Shown: one piece after another, positions 32,401 through 44,068 of the stretch | Position numbering within the stretch: the stretch's first letter is position 1 | Layout of the letters: each line of letters begins with the position of its first letter | Assembly (NCBI GenBank): GCA_037178975.1 | Contig: JASJZH010000003.1 | Location: 310,001 to 374,000, forward strand | Source: Oscheius tipulae | Lineage: Eukaryota; Nematoda; Chromadorea; Rhabditida; Rhabditidae | Reading direction: 5' to 3' | Length of the DNA stretch: 64,000 nt | The notes under the pieces: generated by a model | What the model was told of the DNA's origin: nothing | Database searches by the model: none | Seen by the model: only the letters and a program-made list of their open reading frames with translations | Translations under genes and position numbers: made by a program

Positions 32401-35400
32401 CTTTTCCCTGGGTCATGCACTTGGCAAAGCTCTCGGCACTAATCTGTTTCAGGGTAGCCAGCGTCTCTTCATCCACATGAGGCTCTGCGGCTGCCAGCTG
32501 ATCCGGACTGAGGGCGACCTTCGAAGCCGCGACGAACTGGTAGTAGCACTTCATGGTACAGAAGCTGACACTGTCATCCTTCCCGTCATCACTCGGGGTG
32601 AGTCCCAGTTGACTCATCGTGGACCTGATCATGGTTGTGGCGATGTGAGCTTCACATGCCCGACACTTTCCTGGGATCGCTGCCACTGGTTCTCTGGACA
32701 CTGAGGGAGCCTTGGTCTCAGGCTCGGGGCTCTGAGGCGGGGTATCCATCTCAAAATCCAAAGGAGCCGAAGAGTCAAGCTCCAGGATCTCTCGGAAATG
32801 GTTCAGGACACTAGACATGTCCGCGTTGTGGTTCGTCTTGATGACTATCGACACATCGACCTCCTCCTCGGGCTCTCTCTCCATATGGAAGACGCTTCTG
32901 TGCGGCTCCAGTGGCTGTCCCTGTTCCAGAATTCGGCCTCCGATACGGAGATGACTCTTGGGAGAGTAGCGACCAGTGGAGCGAACTATGGCTGTCATTG
33001 GGTCGAAGAGTCCAAACATGGCGTCTTCCTTGTCCGCGATGATTTCCGGAGCCTGTGGGATATGACTTCTGGAAGTTGTTTGTATGTTTTGTCATCCTGT
33101 CACTCTGTCTCTCTACCTCTCTGACTCACTAACCTTTTCAGCTGTTCCACGACCGTCTGACAGGCACTCATCTGCGGAGGCGGACAGACCATATCGACCA
33201 TGGACGGGATATGAGAAACAGCTCCTTGGGGTCCTCTCTCCTCTCCCTTGAAATAGTCCTCAACAAAGGTCAGTGACATGTGTCCGAGTTCATGTCCCGT
33301 CGTGGCCTTCTTGTCTGAAACAACGACAGTATAGGAAAGCGACAGGAACTCACGTGGCCGATCCGGTAGATCACTCATTCCGAGGATGGCAAATGCGGCG
33401 CCGGGATTCCTTGGGGCTGGTTCGAGAGCGGCTCTTGGTAGTTGGTCAATCAGTCGAAGTTGGGTCTCGACTCTCTCGATCATTAGCTCGTACTCGTTGC
33501 CAGTCATTCCAGGCTGCAAGTTGACCTAATTTGGCAAATGAACTAAGCCGGGGGTTGTGGACATGGAAAGCGTGGGTGACGAAGGGACAAGTGTCTCTGT
33601 TTTTCTGTCTCCCTGCCTCTCTGTCTTCATGTCTCTCTGTTTCTTTCTGGAAGGGAGGACAGAACAGAGGACTATGCTCAGGAAAAAGCACCAAGCAACC
33701 TGACCAACTCACCTTTTTCGGCTGGGTTCTCTTCTTCTTAGCCCTCGGAGGATCCAAGTCCATTAGATGCGGTCCTCCATGACTTAGACTTCCAGGTGTT
33801 GTATGCAGAGCTGCCAGACTATGGGAACTGGAAGGTTCCAGGAGCCGTTTCAGCATTCCACTCTGACTACTATCTTCTTGAGGCATCCTCATCTCCGGAG
33901 GGGGTCCCTCGATGGACATGTGAATTCTTCCGATCAGATCGTCAAGGACTTCGTAGACCTGGAAATTATGAATTGTCAAATATTTTACCTACTCACCTCT
34001 TTCTCCATCGGGTTCTGAATTCTCTCGTAGACCTTTCCTCCCAGCACCGGTGTCCTCATCAGTCTCTGTGGCTGTCTCATTTGCATTGTCAGTGGTGGAC
34101 CTTGCATCATTCCGTAGGGAACTTGTTGTGGCACTCGCATCTGCTTCAAAAAGTTTGTTAGTTTAAATAGCGACAGAGGGACAGAGAGACAGAGGGATAG
34201 AGAGACAGAGAGAAAAAGAGAAAGAGAGACAGAGACAGTACTTACCTGGAACTGAGGGTGCATCTGAGCCTGGACCGGGAAGACACTGCCTGGCGGTGGT
34301 CCAGGATGAGACATCTGCGAGCTCGGATTCGTCATGGTCAGCCTCATATGTTCCGGGGGGTCCACCCCGGCCGGGATCGTTCTTATGATGTTGTTCTTGA
34401 GCTCAAACTCCGTGACAGACTGTGAATGCATCTTGATGTCCCGCTTCACATTCTCCAAGTCCTTGCTCTTCATGCTGATCAAGTTGGGCAGACTGTCGAG
34501 GTTCTCCTTATCCTGTCCCTGCAGATCCACCATGATCGGCTGTCCATTCTGGTCATTCCCGGCACTCTTGGCCATCTGTCTCTTTTTTGCCGTCAGGTTC
34601 TTCTTCTGTTTCCGCATCTTCGACAGCTCGAGCTCGAGGACATCCTGATGCTTTCTCAGATCGTCAGACCGTTTACTCAACAGATTGTACTGATTCATCT
34701 CCTCAGGACCCAAGTGCGTATACACTTTGACGGTTCTCGGCTGCGGTTCCATTGGAATCTGCTGCATTTGGGCTCCTTGCTGGTAGAATTCGGGCCTCAT
34801 CTGGGAAGGTCCAGGCTGCATCGGCATCCCGGGCATAGTAGGGACCTTGAAGCGGTCATCTACCATTCCCGGCTGGAAGAATCTGGGAGCGGGAGACTGG
34901 ATGGTGGGACTGTCCACGGAAGCGGTGGATTGGATCTGGAAGTTGAAATCATGAGGTTGGTGTAATGGTTGCTGCAACAGAACTTTTGCACATTGCGGGA
35001 TAAGTCAGACATTTTCGGCCCTTGGGATGTTTTACAAAGTTGTAGCTTTGATAAAACTCTACCTCTACAATCATGATTTTGGGTCGAAAACTGAATTTCA
35101 GCTTTCGGACTCATTGTGATCGTGTAGAACGAGTCTAACGAAGTAGCTTAGAGAGTGGTCTAGGGAAAAATTCTGCTTTTTGGCCTGACTTATTGTCAGG
35201 ACAAGGCTTTTTTGTGGATAAGGATAAATTCTTGTTCTATTAATGTGGCTCTTTGTGGTAATGGCTCTCAAAATGGTTCTCACCTTCCTAACTCTCGGAA
35301 CTTTGCCTCGATTGGCTCTGTTCTCTCTAGCCCTGTTGACATATTCCTGCCGACTGTCACTGTCCAAGCACCTCCAGAATCTCTGTATCTGCTTGACTCT

Positions 35401-38400
35401 CTCACTCCATTCCGGGAACTGATCCTTCAGGTTCGGATGCTTCACGTTGGCATAGAGGACAGCTGCCTTCGTGGCCTGTAGTCCCAGCGGCTCGTCCTCT
35501 TCCCATCGAGCTATCTCAGTTCTCTCCGCAGGAGGAGCTCTCTCCTCTCTCTCCGTCATCTGACTCCCAGTCCTCTGAACAGTGACCGCTACTTGCTGCT
35601 GATGTTGGGCCTGTTGGTACGGGGTGATGCAAGGCTTGACGTCCTGACTCATATGACCGGCAATCATTGGTTTCTGCTCGTGTTGATGAGAGCTGGATGA
35701 TAGGTGACTGACCACCGGCTTTTGTTCCACAGGACCACCATCAAAACTCTCATTCTTGATCAAATCCAAAGCGTCGGTCAGACTCTCGTCGAAGGCGTCA
35801 TCATCGTCCCCGTCGAGCCAGCTCTCAAAGTCCATCTCGTCAATGTTCATATTGAGATCGATATTCTCGATGATGTCAGCCTCGTTCAGGTCGTTCCGGA
35901 GGAACTCCGTAGCTTCGTGACTGAGCTCGTGGCCCTGACTGGTATGGGCTCCTTTCTGAATGCTAAGGACTTCTCCATCCAGCTTGGGCTCTTCAATCCG
36001 ATGCTCAATGAGGTTCTTTCCTTCGACGGGACGCATGCCAAAGAAGCCTTCCTGAAAAAGGAGCATTCTCACTGTCTCTTTGTCCCTTTGTATCTCTGTC
36101 TCTTGCCTTTTACTCACCTGGATCTGCGGCGGATAAGCATCCTCCAGCTGGCTCCTTCTCGGTTTCCTGGGTCTCTTCTGCTTCTTATTACCATCATCGT
36201 CCACCTCATCATCGTTTGCCAACACCCGGTGACGTGGAATCTTGACGAAGAATCCTCCAACTCCCAGCTTTGGGACCTTCCTTCCAGGACCCATTCCTCG
36301 CCCTCTTCCTCTTCCAGTCGTCGGGATCATCTCGTACTCTTCGCCCAAATTGTAGTCGTCATCCACGGAACCGTCTAAAGGATGATTAAGTGATTTTCGG
36401 AATTTTTCCGGCTATGACAGTAGGTCAAGTCGCCGAGCCTATTTTCTGGGATAACTTGTCTCTTTAGAAACTACACAGACATAGATAACTCACAGTGGTC
36501 AATACTGTCCCGGCTGTATCCCAACGGTCCGAATGAGTCTTGTCTGAAGAGACTGGGCATGAATTTGGACTGCAGGACTTCGTCTGCCGTCTTGTTCAGA
36601 GCCACATTGTCGCAGATGATCATATTCGAGTGCTCTGAAAGTGGGGGAATGAGACAGGGTTGTATATTTTGGATATCCTGGAGTGGCACGGTAGAAAAGC
36701 TCTAAAAGTATTTTTTCGTGGCATGGTGAGAGTTGTAGGCGGCGTGTCATTTTCCCCTTCTAGAAGAGTTTTCATAGGGACAGGCATTGAGCCTTGAATA
36801 CAAGTGGAGACAATGAGGTATGTCAAAAACGATTAATGCAAAAGGATATTCCAAAATTAGGCCCAAAGGTCGCAGCTTTGAAAAAGTGAGATAAAAGACC
36901 CACCATATCCCAACATCTGGCCAAAATTCCTCGCCGACGGTCTACAAGCACTGCACCGCATCTTGTTCTGGCTCGCCTGCTCGAGCATCTCGTCGTTGTA
37001 GAGATCCTCACATGTACCATGGTACCATTTGAGACAGGCACTGCATCTGATGATCTTGTCCCCCAGTTGATACAGTTTACAGCATTTTGGGCACTTTCGA
37101 AGAGAGTGACAGCTAGTACAGAGGCCTTCTTTGGTCAGATCCGTCCCGGAAGAAACCCGGACTTGGCATCTTCGGCACCGAGCACACATCTGGCATCGCC
37201 AGGGTCCATTAGGAATCTTTTCCAGAGGGGGATTCAAGCAGTAGATGTGGTAGGAGACGTCACATTCCTCACAGAGGAGTAGTTTGGATTCGTCTTTGCC
37301 CTCTCCGCAGCCCTCACAGACAGTACAGTCAAGGCAACGCCAGCCTTTTTGGACGATGGCTGGAGAGATCTGAAACAGGGTTGTTGAGACATACAGAGAG
37401 ACAGTGAGACAGAGAGATAGCCACCACAATCTTACCTTGTCATGGAGTCCAACACAGTAAGTATGGTAAGTTTGAGCACAGTTCGAACAGGAGACCATGG
37501 AACCATCACAGCCTTTTCCCACCGATCCACAGACGAGACAGAGAGGGGCATGGTGCATGAACTGGTCATTGGCATCACAAACGACTACAGTTCGAACATA
37601 TTCCGGATCTTCACTTCGGTCTGTCCGATCATGGTCGCTGATGATGCTTTCGTCCACCTCTCGCATAAAGTTCAGGTTCGGAACCATCTGGAAATAAACT
37701 GGTTAATAAAGAATGTTTCTATGTCTCTTTCACCTGGGCCTGTTGTTGTTGATAAAGCTTGTTGGCCATGAGGAACTGCTGAAGTTGGGCATGGGTGGTA
37801 GTCGGCTGCTGGTGCATACTCGGGGACGGTCGTCCCCTCCCTCTTCCTCTCGTCCCAGTATTCGAGGGTCCCTTCCCATTCTTGTTCCCGCCTCTCTTTC
37901 CTCTCTTCCCTCTCGTACTTGCTCCAACCTTGTCCAAAAAGGCTCCAGTCGGGGGTTTCCCCCCGGATCTCGTCTTCATAGAACCTCTTCCAGGCTTCTT
38001 TTTGCCTCCGCGACCTCGGGTGCTGGAATTTTTTTTGGTGCTAACCAAACTGATGGGGAATCTTACCTTCCAGGTACAAAGTCCTCGTCCACATCGGATG
38101 GAGAGTTCTCGGGATAGAAGGACGGGGAGTTCTGGTCACTGCAAGTGGCTGGAGAACTGATATCCCCGGCCAAGTTGTACATTTCAGCAAAGTCGACCAA
38201 TCCACCAGGAAGTTGGGGTTCAGAGAATGGATTCAAGGTGGATGAGGGTCCAGCAGTCGGGTCGGAAATTATGCCGCTGCCTGAAAACGAGGTCATAATT
38301 GCTGTCTCTCTGTCTCTCTATTTCTTAAAAACTCACTAGGAACGTCAAGATGCGTCGGAGACAATGGTCCAACCATCGTCGAACCTAGCATGACATCGTT

Positions 38401-38933
38401 GACTATGCTAGACTGCCTACAAGGAAGGCAGACGAATCCAGCGATACTTGGCTCTGACTTGTCACAGCTTTGATGGACCTTTCTGTAATATTACTGATCT
38501 TTTAATCTTCCAAAACCAGGTAAAACGAATAGAAAGCGAGCCTGGTGATAGGAATCAAAATTATCGATTTTTGAACAAAAACTTGGGGGCCCTGTGGCAA
38601 ATTTCCTAGGAAGTTTCCCCTTGTAGGTATAGCAGAAAAAAAGAAAAAACTTCGAACCTGTTACATCTCGAGCAGCACTTGGAATTGGACTCGATGACAA
38701 GCTTCGTACAGACCGGACAGCTGAGCCCGGCGCCGGTCTGAATCAATGGAGGTCTATTCCGGATCGTGCAGGTATTACACAGTTCTGAGTTTAGAGCCGG
38801 ATTACCGCAATCCAAACACTGGAATAGAAGCTTCAAGTTGAAAAAAAAACAAAAGGCTCACCACTCGGGAGGCAGAAATGGAAGGTCTTTGGTGTCCTAC
38901 GGGCCCCGTCGGCAAGATGGAGCCGCCGACCAT
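29452..38933 (-). CDS. set-16: KMT2C/D-type (MLL3/4, Trr) histone H3 lysine-4 methyltransferase
   Basis: Domains in protein order: a Cys-rich module (CLDCGNPALNSELCNTC, 38640-38830); three PHD fingers at about 37640-36910 (LCLVCGSVGKG, CEECDVSYHIYCLNPP, CSACLKWYHGTC); an HMG box at about 35510-35290 (AVLYANVKHPNLKDQFPEW); Gln/Pro-rich and coiled parts at about 34.9-34.2 kb; an extended PHD at about 31790-31310 (CHLCGRCGASLQC); FYRN (LTFYKVGQLLP); FYRC (LPGVDSLFTYNFR); a Win-like WDR5-binding motif SGCARAEP near 30640; and the SET domain (IQGLGLYAKRDI, NRGVYMFRIDEE, ARYINHSCDPNC). The end LTYDYQFEFEEEATKVPC plus CGAPNCVKWMN (exon 29452-29544) matches the KWMN terminus of KMT2C/D. The family makes H3K4me1 at enhancers in the COMPASS complex. 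The 5' end is uncertain: an ATG at 38933 is the first clear one, with a possible further exon at 39975-40037. I could not close the reading phase at about 32305-32330. Confidence 0.94.
29720..29776 (-). CDS. set-16: Alternative proximal last exon of KMT2, without post-SET cysteines
   Basis: Directly after the exon ending KAREE (donor GTAACC at 29860), a TTTTTCAG acceptor opens an in-phase exon encoding ITIDYNPETFSENEEVEE and TAA. The distal exon 29452-29544 opens in the same phase with LTYDYQFEFEEE. The two cannot be joined to each other because the first has a stop, so they compete as last exons. Using the proximal one would change TYDY to TIDY and remove the CxCxxxxC post-SET zinc site. Confidence 0.6.
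   Translation of the reverse strand: MTIDYNPETFSENEEVEE
31905..31985 (+). repeat. tRNA-derived short element, copy 3 (in a KMT2 intron)
   Basis: GCCCACATAGCTCAGTTGGT is a good 5' half of a tRNA (acceptor and D-arm). It then diverges into CTCCGAATACAAAACAAAAC, which matches the CTCCGACTAGAAATCCAAAAC of the copy at 26405. There is no T-arm, so it is not a working tRNA gene. Confidence 0.5.
34985..35225. repeat. Dispersed repeat, copy B (KMT2 intron)
   Basis: It is the partner of 6885-7220, sharing ACAAAGTTGTAGC, AGCTTTCGG, GTAGAACGAGTCTAACGA and GAGAGTGGTCTAGGGAAAAA in the same order. Confidence 0.7.
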
Positions 38934-39974
38934 GGCCTGGGCCTGTGCTCGACTGAAAAAGAAAAGTTGGTTGAAGGAAAGAGACTAGGAGACATTGGAA
39001 CATTGCTTGAATTGTAGTGCATGCTAAGAGGATTGTTGTCTATGCCTGTATCTTTGTAAACAGCGCGCGGTTGATGAAGTCCACAAACAGTTTCGGGTCA
39101 TGTAGGAACAATGAAAGATGGTCAGGTTCTCAAAGTCTACTGACTGAACTGTATCTCATGGGAATCAGGAAAGGATCCGAATACTCTCACTCAAAACAAG
39201 AAAACCAGTTCAACTTAGAACAATTCCGTAACTTTAGGGATTGTGTCCCGATTCTGGATACATTCACAACAATCAGGACCCTTGGAACAGGACTTTGAAG
39301 TTGTTTTATCGTCGTGCAACCAAGAAAATGACATGAAATCGAGTAGCTAAAGATTTCTGGATCTTGAGAAGATTTCTCAGAGTTCATCTATGGTTTTGGA
39401 ACCATTCACAGTTTCCTAGAATCTCATTTGACCAAGGAAATTGAACAGCAAGCAAGAGTTCCCAGAACTCTAAGTTTTTAAACTCTAAAGATTCACAATT
39501 TCCCGTCATCCTCACAGAATTGTTCTTAATAGTGGGAATAAAAAAGAATTTCAAAAAATGAGCCTCACATAGAAAGTTTAGCTCCGATAGCATCAAGCCT
39601 GCTCGTTTTCTGCTTCACATTCGCAGGCAGCTCTCCTCCCTCCATACCTCAGTTTTCTCTTCAAATCGACTATTATTCCATTTACTAGATCCTGATTGTT
39701 GTGGAAAAAAAGACAGTGAATCTGAAAAAGGTACTATTTTAAAAAAAAGAAAAAGAGAGAGAGAGAGAGAGAGACAGAGGATTGATCCCCGGAAGCTCAA
39801 ATGGTAATCCCATGCCATTATTAACAGGCGGATTATGACGGAGAAGTTGGGGAAAACAACTTGAAAATGTGATCATAGAGATTTAAAATGGACTCATGAC
39901 TATAGATTTAAAAACAAGGAGGTTAAGATTGAGTGTTCTGAAAATAGGAGAAAGTAGTCGAAACCTAAGAGTAC
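38934..39974. other. Upstream region or first intron of KMT2
   Basis: This is about 1 kb with no supported coding exon. A GA/CT simple repeat occurs near 39745-39775. If the exon at 39975 belongs to KMT2, this is its first intron. Confidence 0.4.
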
Positions 39975-40037
39975 CTGAACAGAGAGACAGTTCATCATAA
40001 CCACCCCAGGCTCCTCCTTCTTGATCGGAGCTCCCAT
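39975..40037 (-). CDS. Possible first coding exon of KMT2
   Basis: The minus-strand ATG at 40037 opens MGAPIKKEEPGVVMMNCLSVQ and ends at a donor, CAG|GTACTC. IKKE is a sumoylation-type motif common in nuclear proteins. The exon is phase 0, but I could not pair it with certainty to the next exon (38.9 kb), so it may belong to another transcript. Confidence 0.3.
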
Positions 40038-41585
40038 TCCCACCCCAAAAATATCGATATCGATTCAAAATTGGCAGAATGCCAGCTAGAGAGAGAGAGA
40101 GAGAGAGAGAACGAGCGAGCTGTCTATGCTCTCTTCGTCTCTTGGCCCGCTACGCGGCTACGCCCGCGCAGCGGCCGCAGAGACCACAGCCTGGTGGGAG
40201 GGAGGGGTCTCCTAGGGGTCAGTGGGGGGAAGAGAAAGACAGGGGAGGGACCTTTTCTTCTTTGAGGGTTGTATCTGGAAAAGACAAAGAGACAGACAGT
40301 GACAAAGATATGTCTCTCCTTAACATTTTATTCACTTTCACAAATTTTCACAAGTTTTTCGCTGCGAGAAGGAATACAATGTGGTAGTCCTTTCTAGCTA
40401 GATAGTGAAGTTCAGAAGCCCGATGTTGCAGTCACCTTTCCAGCTATTTCTGTGGATCCGACGTTTTATAAAATCTTTTTTCATTCAAATCTTTGGAAAG
40501 TTCCCACTTTCACAGTTGCGTGTTGCGAACCGTGGAAAATGTAGAGTCTTGGTTCCTCTTCAAACAGAGATGTTGATCGAACTAAAACATGGTACGTGTA
40601 CGGTATGAGTATGAGACTACCTTTGTATATGTTGCAATTGATCTAAACTCTCTCTCTCTCTCTCTCTCTAAAACATCACATCTATATACGTCACTTTTTG
40701 GCTGCACCAAAGGGTGACGCTTTAGAGAGCCATCTGTGTCTCCGTCTCTCTGTTCGTGGTAGAGCCTATCGACAAACTCGAGATCAAGAAAGAGTCTGTA
40801 AATGCTGTATTAAGTATTTTTCAGAGAGATCTAAGCGAAAAAGATAAGACGAGAGAGAGCGGAACTTTAGGTAAACAAACAGATAATATGGTCTGGAAGA
40901 AAGTCCGTGATAGGACCCAGGGTCCTGATCACATTATCCAACTTTTCGAGGAATTGTTAGGACATGAAGTATGTAAAGAACACTTTATTAGCCTCAAAAG
41001 AATCTCATATCCGTCTTGTTTATGCAAAATACCATGTCGTTTATACCAGAGAGTCAGGGATTCACAGAGGAGGGACTGGTCTCTTCTCTGGCAGGGGTCC
41101 GGCACCGGCGAAGGAGCTTCCTGAAACGTTCTTTTTTTGTTTTAAAAGCTTGGTTGACAAAATTGTAAGCAGAGGCAGAGACACACAAAAAAGGGTGGCC
41201 AAAGAAGAACATTGGGTCAAGATTCAGCAAATAAGCTCTGGACAGCCTGTAAGTCATAAATTCACTGACAAGAGTCAGTCAATTGTCTACATAGAGTAGA
41301 TATCGTGGGAGACAGTCGAAGGCCACTCTTAGGTAATAGTTTATGTAGACAGTCAAGAGACAGTACAAAAGAGCTAGTCAACATCAGCAAATAATAATAT
41401 GGAGTCAGTCACTGAACCGAAAGTATCGAGCAAATAAGCTCTTACTGTTAAAACAGTATATCGAGAGGCAGGCTCCCTTCAATAGAACTAGCTTGAACCA
41501 TCAGCATTCTTATCACTCCGATCGATTTCTCCCTCTTTCTCTCTAGCTCTTTTGGTCAAAAATCTCCATAGTTCTGTTCTTTTCA
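40038..41585. other. Region between the KMT2 and HMG-box genes, no firm gene
   Basis: It has (GA)n at 40089-40110 and (CT)n at about 40650-40672. Open plus-strand frames at 40756-41124 (with IKKESVNAVLSIFQRDL) look weakly coding but have no clear family or splice partner. GTCAGTCA-type words recur at 41265-41420. Confidence 0.4.
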
Positions 41586-41930
41586 ATGGTCAATCAATCG
41601 TAAGTCATTTTAGAGACAGAGAGAGACGGACAAACAGAATCAGCGAAACAGAGAGACACAGAGACAGAGAAGATCTCCTCTTCCAGAGCTCTTTGGCGCG
41701 AGGACGAAGCCCTCGGAGAAAACGCGACTATCGGTCCTGTTCTTTACGCAAACTGTCTTCATCCCACCCTCAGGGCCAGATACGAGGAATGGAACAAGCG
41801 AGAACAGGTTATAACCTATCTTTGGAGGGACTCTTCCCCGGAAATCCGGGCCCAGTTTGAGGAACGAGCTAACCAGAACAAGTTGAGGAACAGCAGGTAT
41901 AAACCGAAGAAGGGGTGTGTTTTGATGTGA
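41586..41930 (+). CDS. Stand-alone HMG-box microprotein related to the KMT2 HMG box
   Basis: Two exons are read: 41586-41599 (ATGGTCAATCAATC) and 41687-41930. They join in phase 2 through a GTAAGT/TTCCAG intron filled with GACAGAGA units. The product is 85 residues: a short start, then LWREDEALGENATIGPVLYA, HPTLRARYEEWNKREQV, YLWRDSSPEIRAQFEERANQ and a basic end, KPKKGCVLM. This aligns without gaps to the KMT2 HMG box of this window (WEEDEPLGLQATKAAVLYAN, PEWSERVKQIQRFWR, RQEYVNRARENRANR), sharing EDE, LG, AT, VLYAN, HP, EW, WR, R and RA. It consists of the HMG box and almost nothing else. Its stop is 4 bases from the stop of the converging PTTG1IP gene. Further 5' exons cannot be excluded. 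Confidence 0.72.
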
Positions 41931-41934
41931 CTTA

Positions 41935-43648
41935 TTAATGAAAATTCTCACCGTATTTGTCCTTATAATATTTCATCTCTTCCTCTCTCTTCGCACTTCT
42001 TTCCTTGTGTCTGGTTGCCATGTCGTCCCTCTTCTGTTGTTCTTTCTGAAAATGGATCTCAAAAAGAGACTGTCTCTCTATCTCTCTGTATCTCTGTCTC
42101 TATATCTCTCTGCCTTTCTGTTTCTCTGTGTCTCTCTCTCTCTCTTACCGTCTCCCTCCTTTCCATCGCTCTTTTCCTTCTCTGTCTTCCACACTCCTTG
42201 CACTTACAGACACAGCAACAGAACAAGGTGATCAGAATGACCAAGACGATTCCAGCTATGACTGAGCAGACGACGATCAACGCTGTCCAGTTCACTGAAA
42301 AACATAGTTATGTCCAAGTTTAAACCTACCCCAGCACTTCTTGTGCTTGACATCATCCAGTTCGCAGTTGGGAAAATACCAGTCATAGGTCATGCATTTC
42401 TGGACTCTGCCTCCGCACCAGAAGCAATCCTAAATCTTTCTTTGGTCTAAAAACATACAATTATTCGATCCATTGTGTTTTCCACCATCAATATCAAAAT
42501 TATGAAGCGCAATGGTGTTTGTGGTTGACAGTTTGTGTTTATCCGAGGACACGAAGCAAAGATGACAAGTCAAGAATTATTGGCAATTAGGTGAAAATCA
42601 GTTGTGAGCAGAAAGTTGTAGAAGGATCTCGCTCAATTTGTGGTAGCTCGATTAGGCCAAAGGACTGTGAAGCAGCCGTATGCTTTTTACCGTCTAGATG
42701 CTAAAAATAGCCATCTAGACGGTAAAAAAAATGGATCCAAATCGGGTCAGCAGGCAAATATTGTATACTGAATGCAGCCCAATGGCGGTGGAAACCAGTC
42801 CAGAGGGCCAGACTACCAAAAATTCAGTGAGGATTGCAGCATGAACAGGTAAACAAGGGCATGGGGACAAGTCTAGACTAGAGAGGTTTCCAAGATGGGA
42901 TCACCAGTACTATCTACGAGGCTTCGGAGATGGAAGAACAGAACTATCTAAGTGTCAGAACAGTGGGTATAAAACACTCTGTTCATAGTTTTTTCAAAAC
43001 TCAAAATTTCCTTACGGAACACAAAAGCAGCAAGACGAACCAAAACTTGGCTAAATATTCAATGTTTACGTGCTTGATCTTAAACGGCTACTCTTTTTTT
43101 AACATCTTAACCAACCTCCGTGCTGCATGCAAATTTTTGAGACAGGTTAGGTGCAACATTTTTGGGGTAAATCCACTTTAAGAGAACAAACTTCCTCTAG
43201 GACTGGCGAATACCTTCCTGGTCTGCAAAGCTCGGATCTTGTCCCAATGAACTTTTCCTCTTATTCTATCCGACATCTTCTTATGTAGACTATCACAAAA
43301 AAAAGTGCTATGTTCTTATGCGCAACTGGCTTGTCAATCAAATGACTCACGACTTGCCACCTTTCCTCAACGGACGGACAGAACCGAAATAGTTACAAAG
43401 CGTGAATGGCTAAGTCGGTTCTCTGGTCTCGAACCTATACTCTTTTAACTTTTCCCAGATCTTCCATGTAAAAAACTCACATCTCCCTTGGTCAGACAGC
43501 TCTCACAGGTCTTTTCTTCATTAGAAGCTAGAGAACAGTTCACTGCTCGTCTGGAGACGGTCACGTCTGTCGTCTCGACGGATTGTGACTGTGAAGAGGT
43601 GGACTGGACAAAGACTAGTAGGAAAGTAAGGGCTATACGGTCGATCAT
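41935..43648 (-). CDS. PTTG1IP: PTTG1IP (PBF)-like single-pass membrane protein
   Basis: Exons: 43481-43648, 42330-42429, 42149-42294 and about 41935-42051. The first encodes a signal peptide (MIDRIALTFLLVFVQSTSS) and CESCLTKGD. The second completes a PSI-like cysteine module, DCFWCGGRVQKCMTYDWYF. The third begins VNWTALIVVCSVIAGIVLVI, a membrane span followed by CCCVCKCKECG. A charged helical tail (TRHKERSAKREEEMKYY) ends KYGENFH and TAA. Human PTTG1IP has the same order, with CWVNFEALIITMSVVGG, a Cys-rich juxtamembrane run and an RxxEMKTRHDEIRKKYG tail. The human protein binds securin and takes part in its nuclear import. Phases 0, 1 and the later junction fit. Confidence 0.85.
42684..42728. 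repeat. Perfect 17-bp stem hairpin in the PTTG1IP intron
   Basis: TTTTTACCGTCTAGATG (42684-42700) and its exact complement CATCTAGACGGTAAAAA (42712-42728) flank an 11-base loop, CTAAAAATAGC. It lies in the long first intron (42430-43480), which otherwise shows nothing recognisable. Confidence 0.8.
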
Positions 43649-43752
43649 TCTGAAAAAGGAGCTATTTGAGAGAGAGGGAGAGACAGATGATTTCCCAATT
43701 GAGCCTGGGACAAAGAGAGAGCCAGAGCCATCCGTTTTTCTGGCTCTGTTTG

Positions 43753-43832
43753 CCCAGATGGCTCAGGTGGAATCAATGGGAAGGTGGGATACCACATGTT
43801 TGGGTATCGGAGTTTGACTCCCGGATGAGTCA
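43753..43832 (+). repeat. tRNA-like remnant upstream of PTTG1IP
   Basis: GCCCAGATGGCTCAGGTGG resembles an acceptor plus D-arm, and CGGAGTTTGACTCCCGGATG resembles a T-arm, about 60 bases apart. The anticodon arm does not fold, so it is a pseudogene or a tRNA-derived element. Confidence 0.45.
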
Positions 43833-44068
43833 TGAGTCTATTTTGACGAAAACGATGTTGTTCTCTGTGAATAGGCAACAGAATGGTAGCAGATCAATCG
43901 TTGGGGGAGTCAACCACTCATGTTTAACTCCGAGAGGAAACATGTACAAACAAACCTCACTTCACGGATTGGGAGGGACGGCAGCGCCGTCAAAGTTTGT
44001 CTAGGTTTTTGGACTTTGTCTCTGTTTCTGTCTCTCTGCCTATACAATTGCAATGTTCATTAGACAGT
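43833..44068. other. Intergenic spacer
   Basis: This is a short region between the PTTG1IP promoter side and the acid ceramidase 3' end. No gene is seen. Confidence 0.5.

Noticed and set aside
34426-34965. Leu/His-rich plus-strand open frame of 179 residues
   Set aside because: It is the antisense of KMT2 coding exons.
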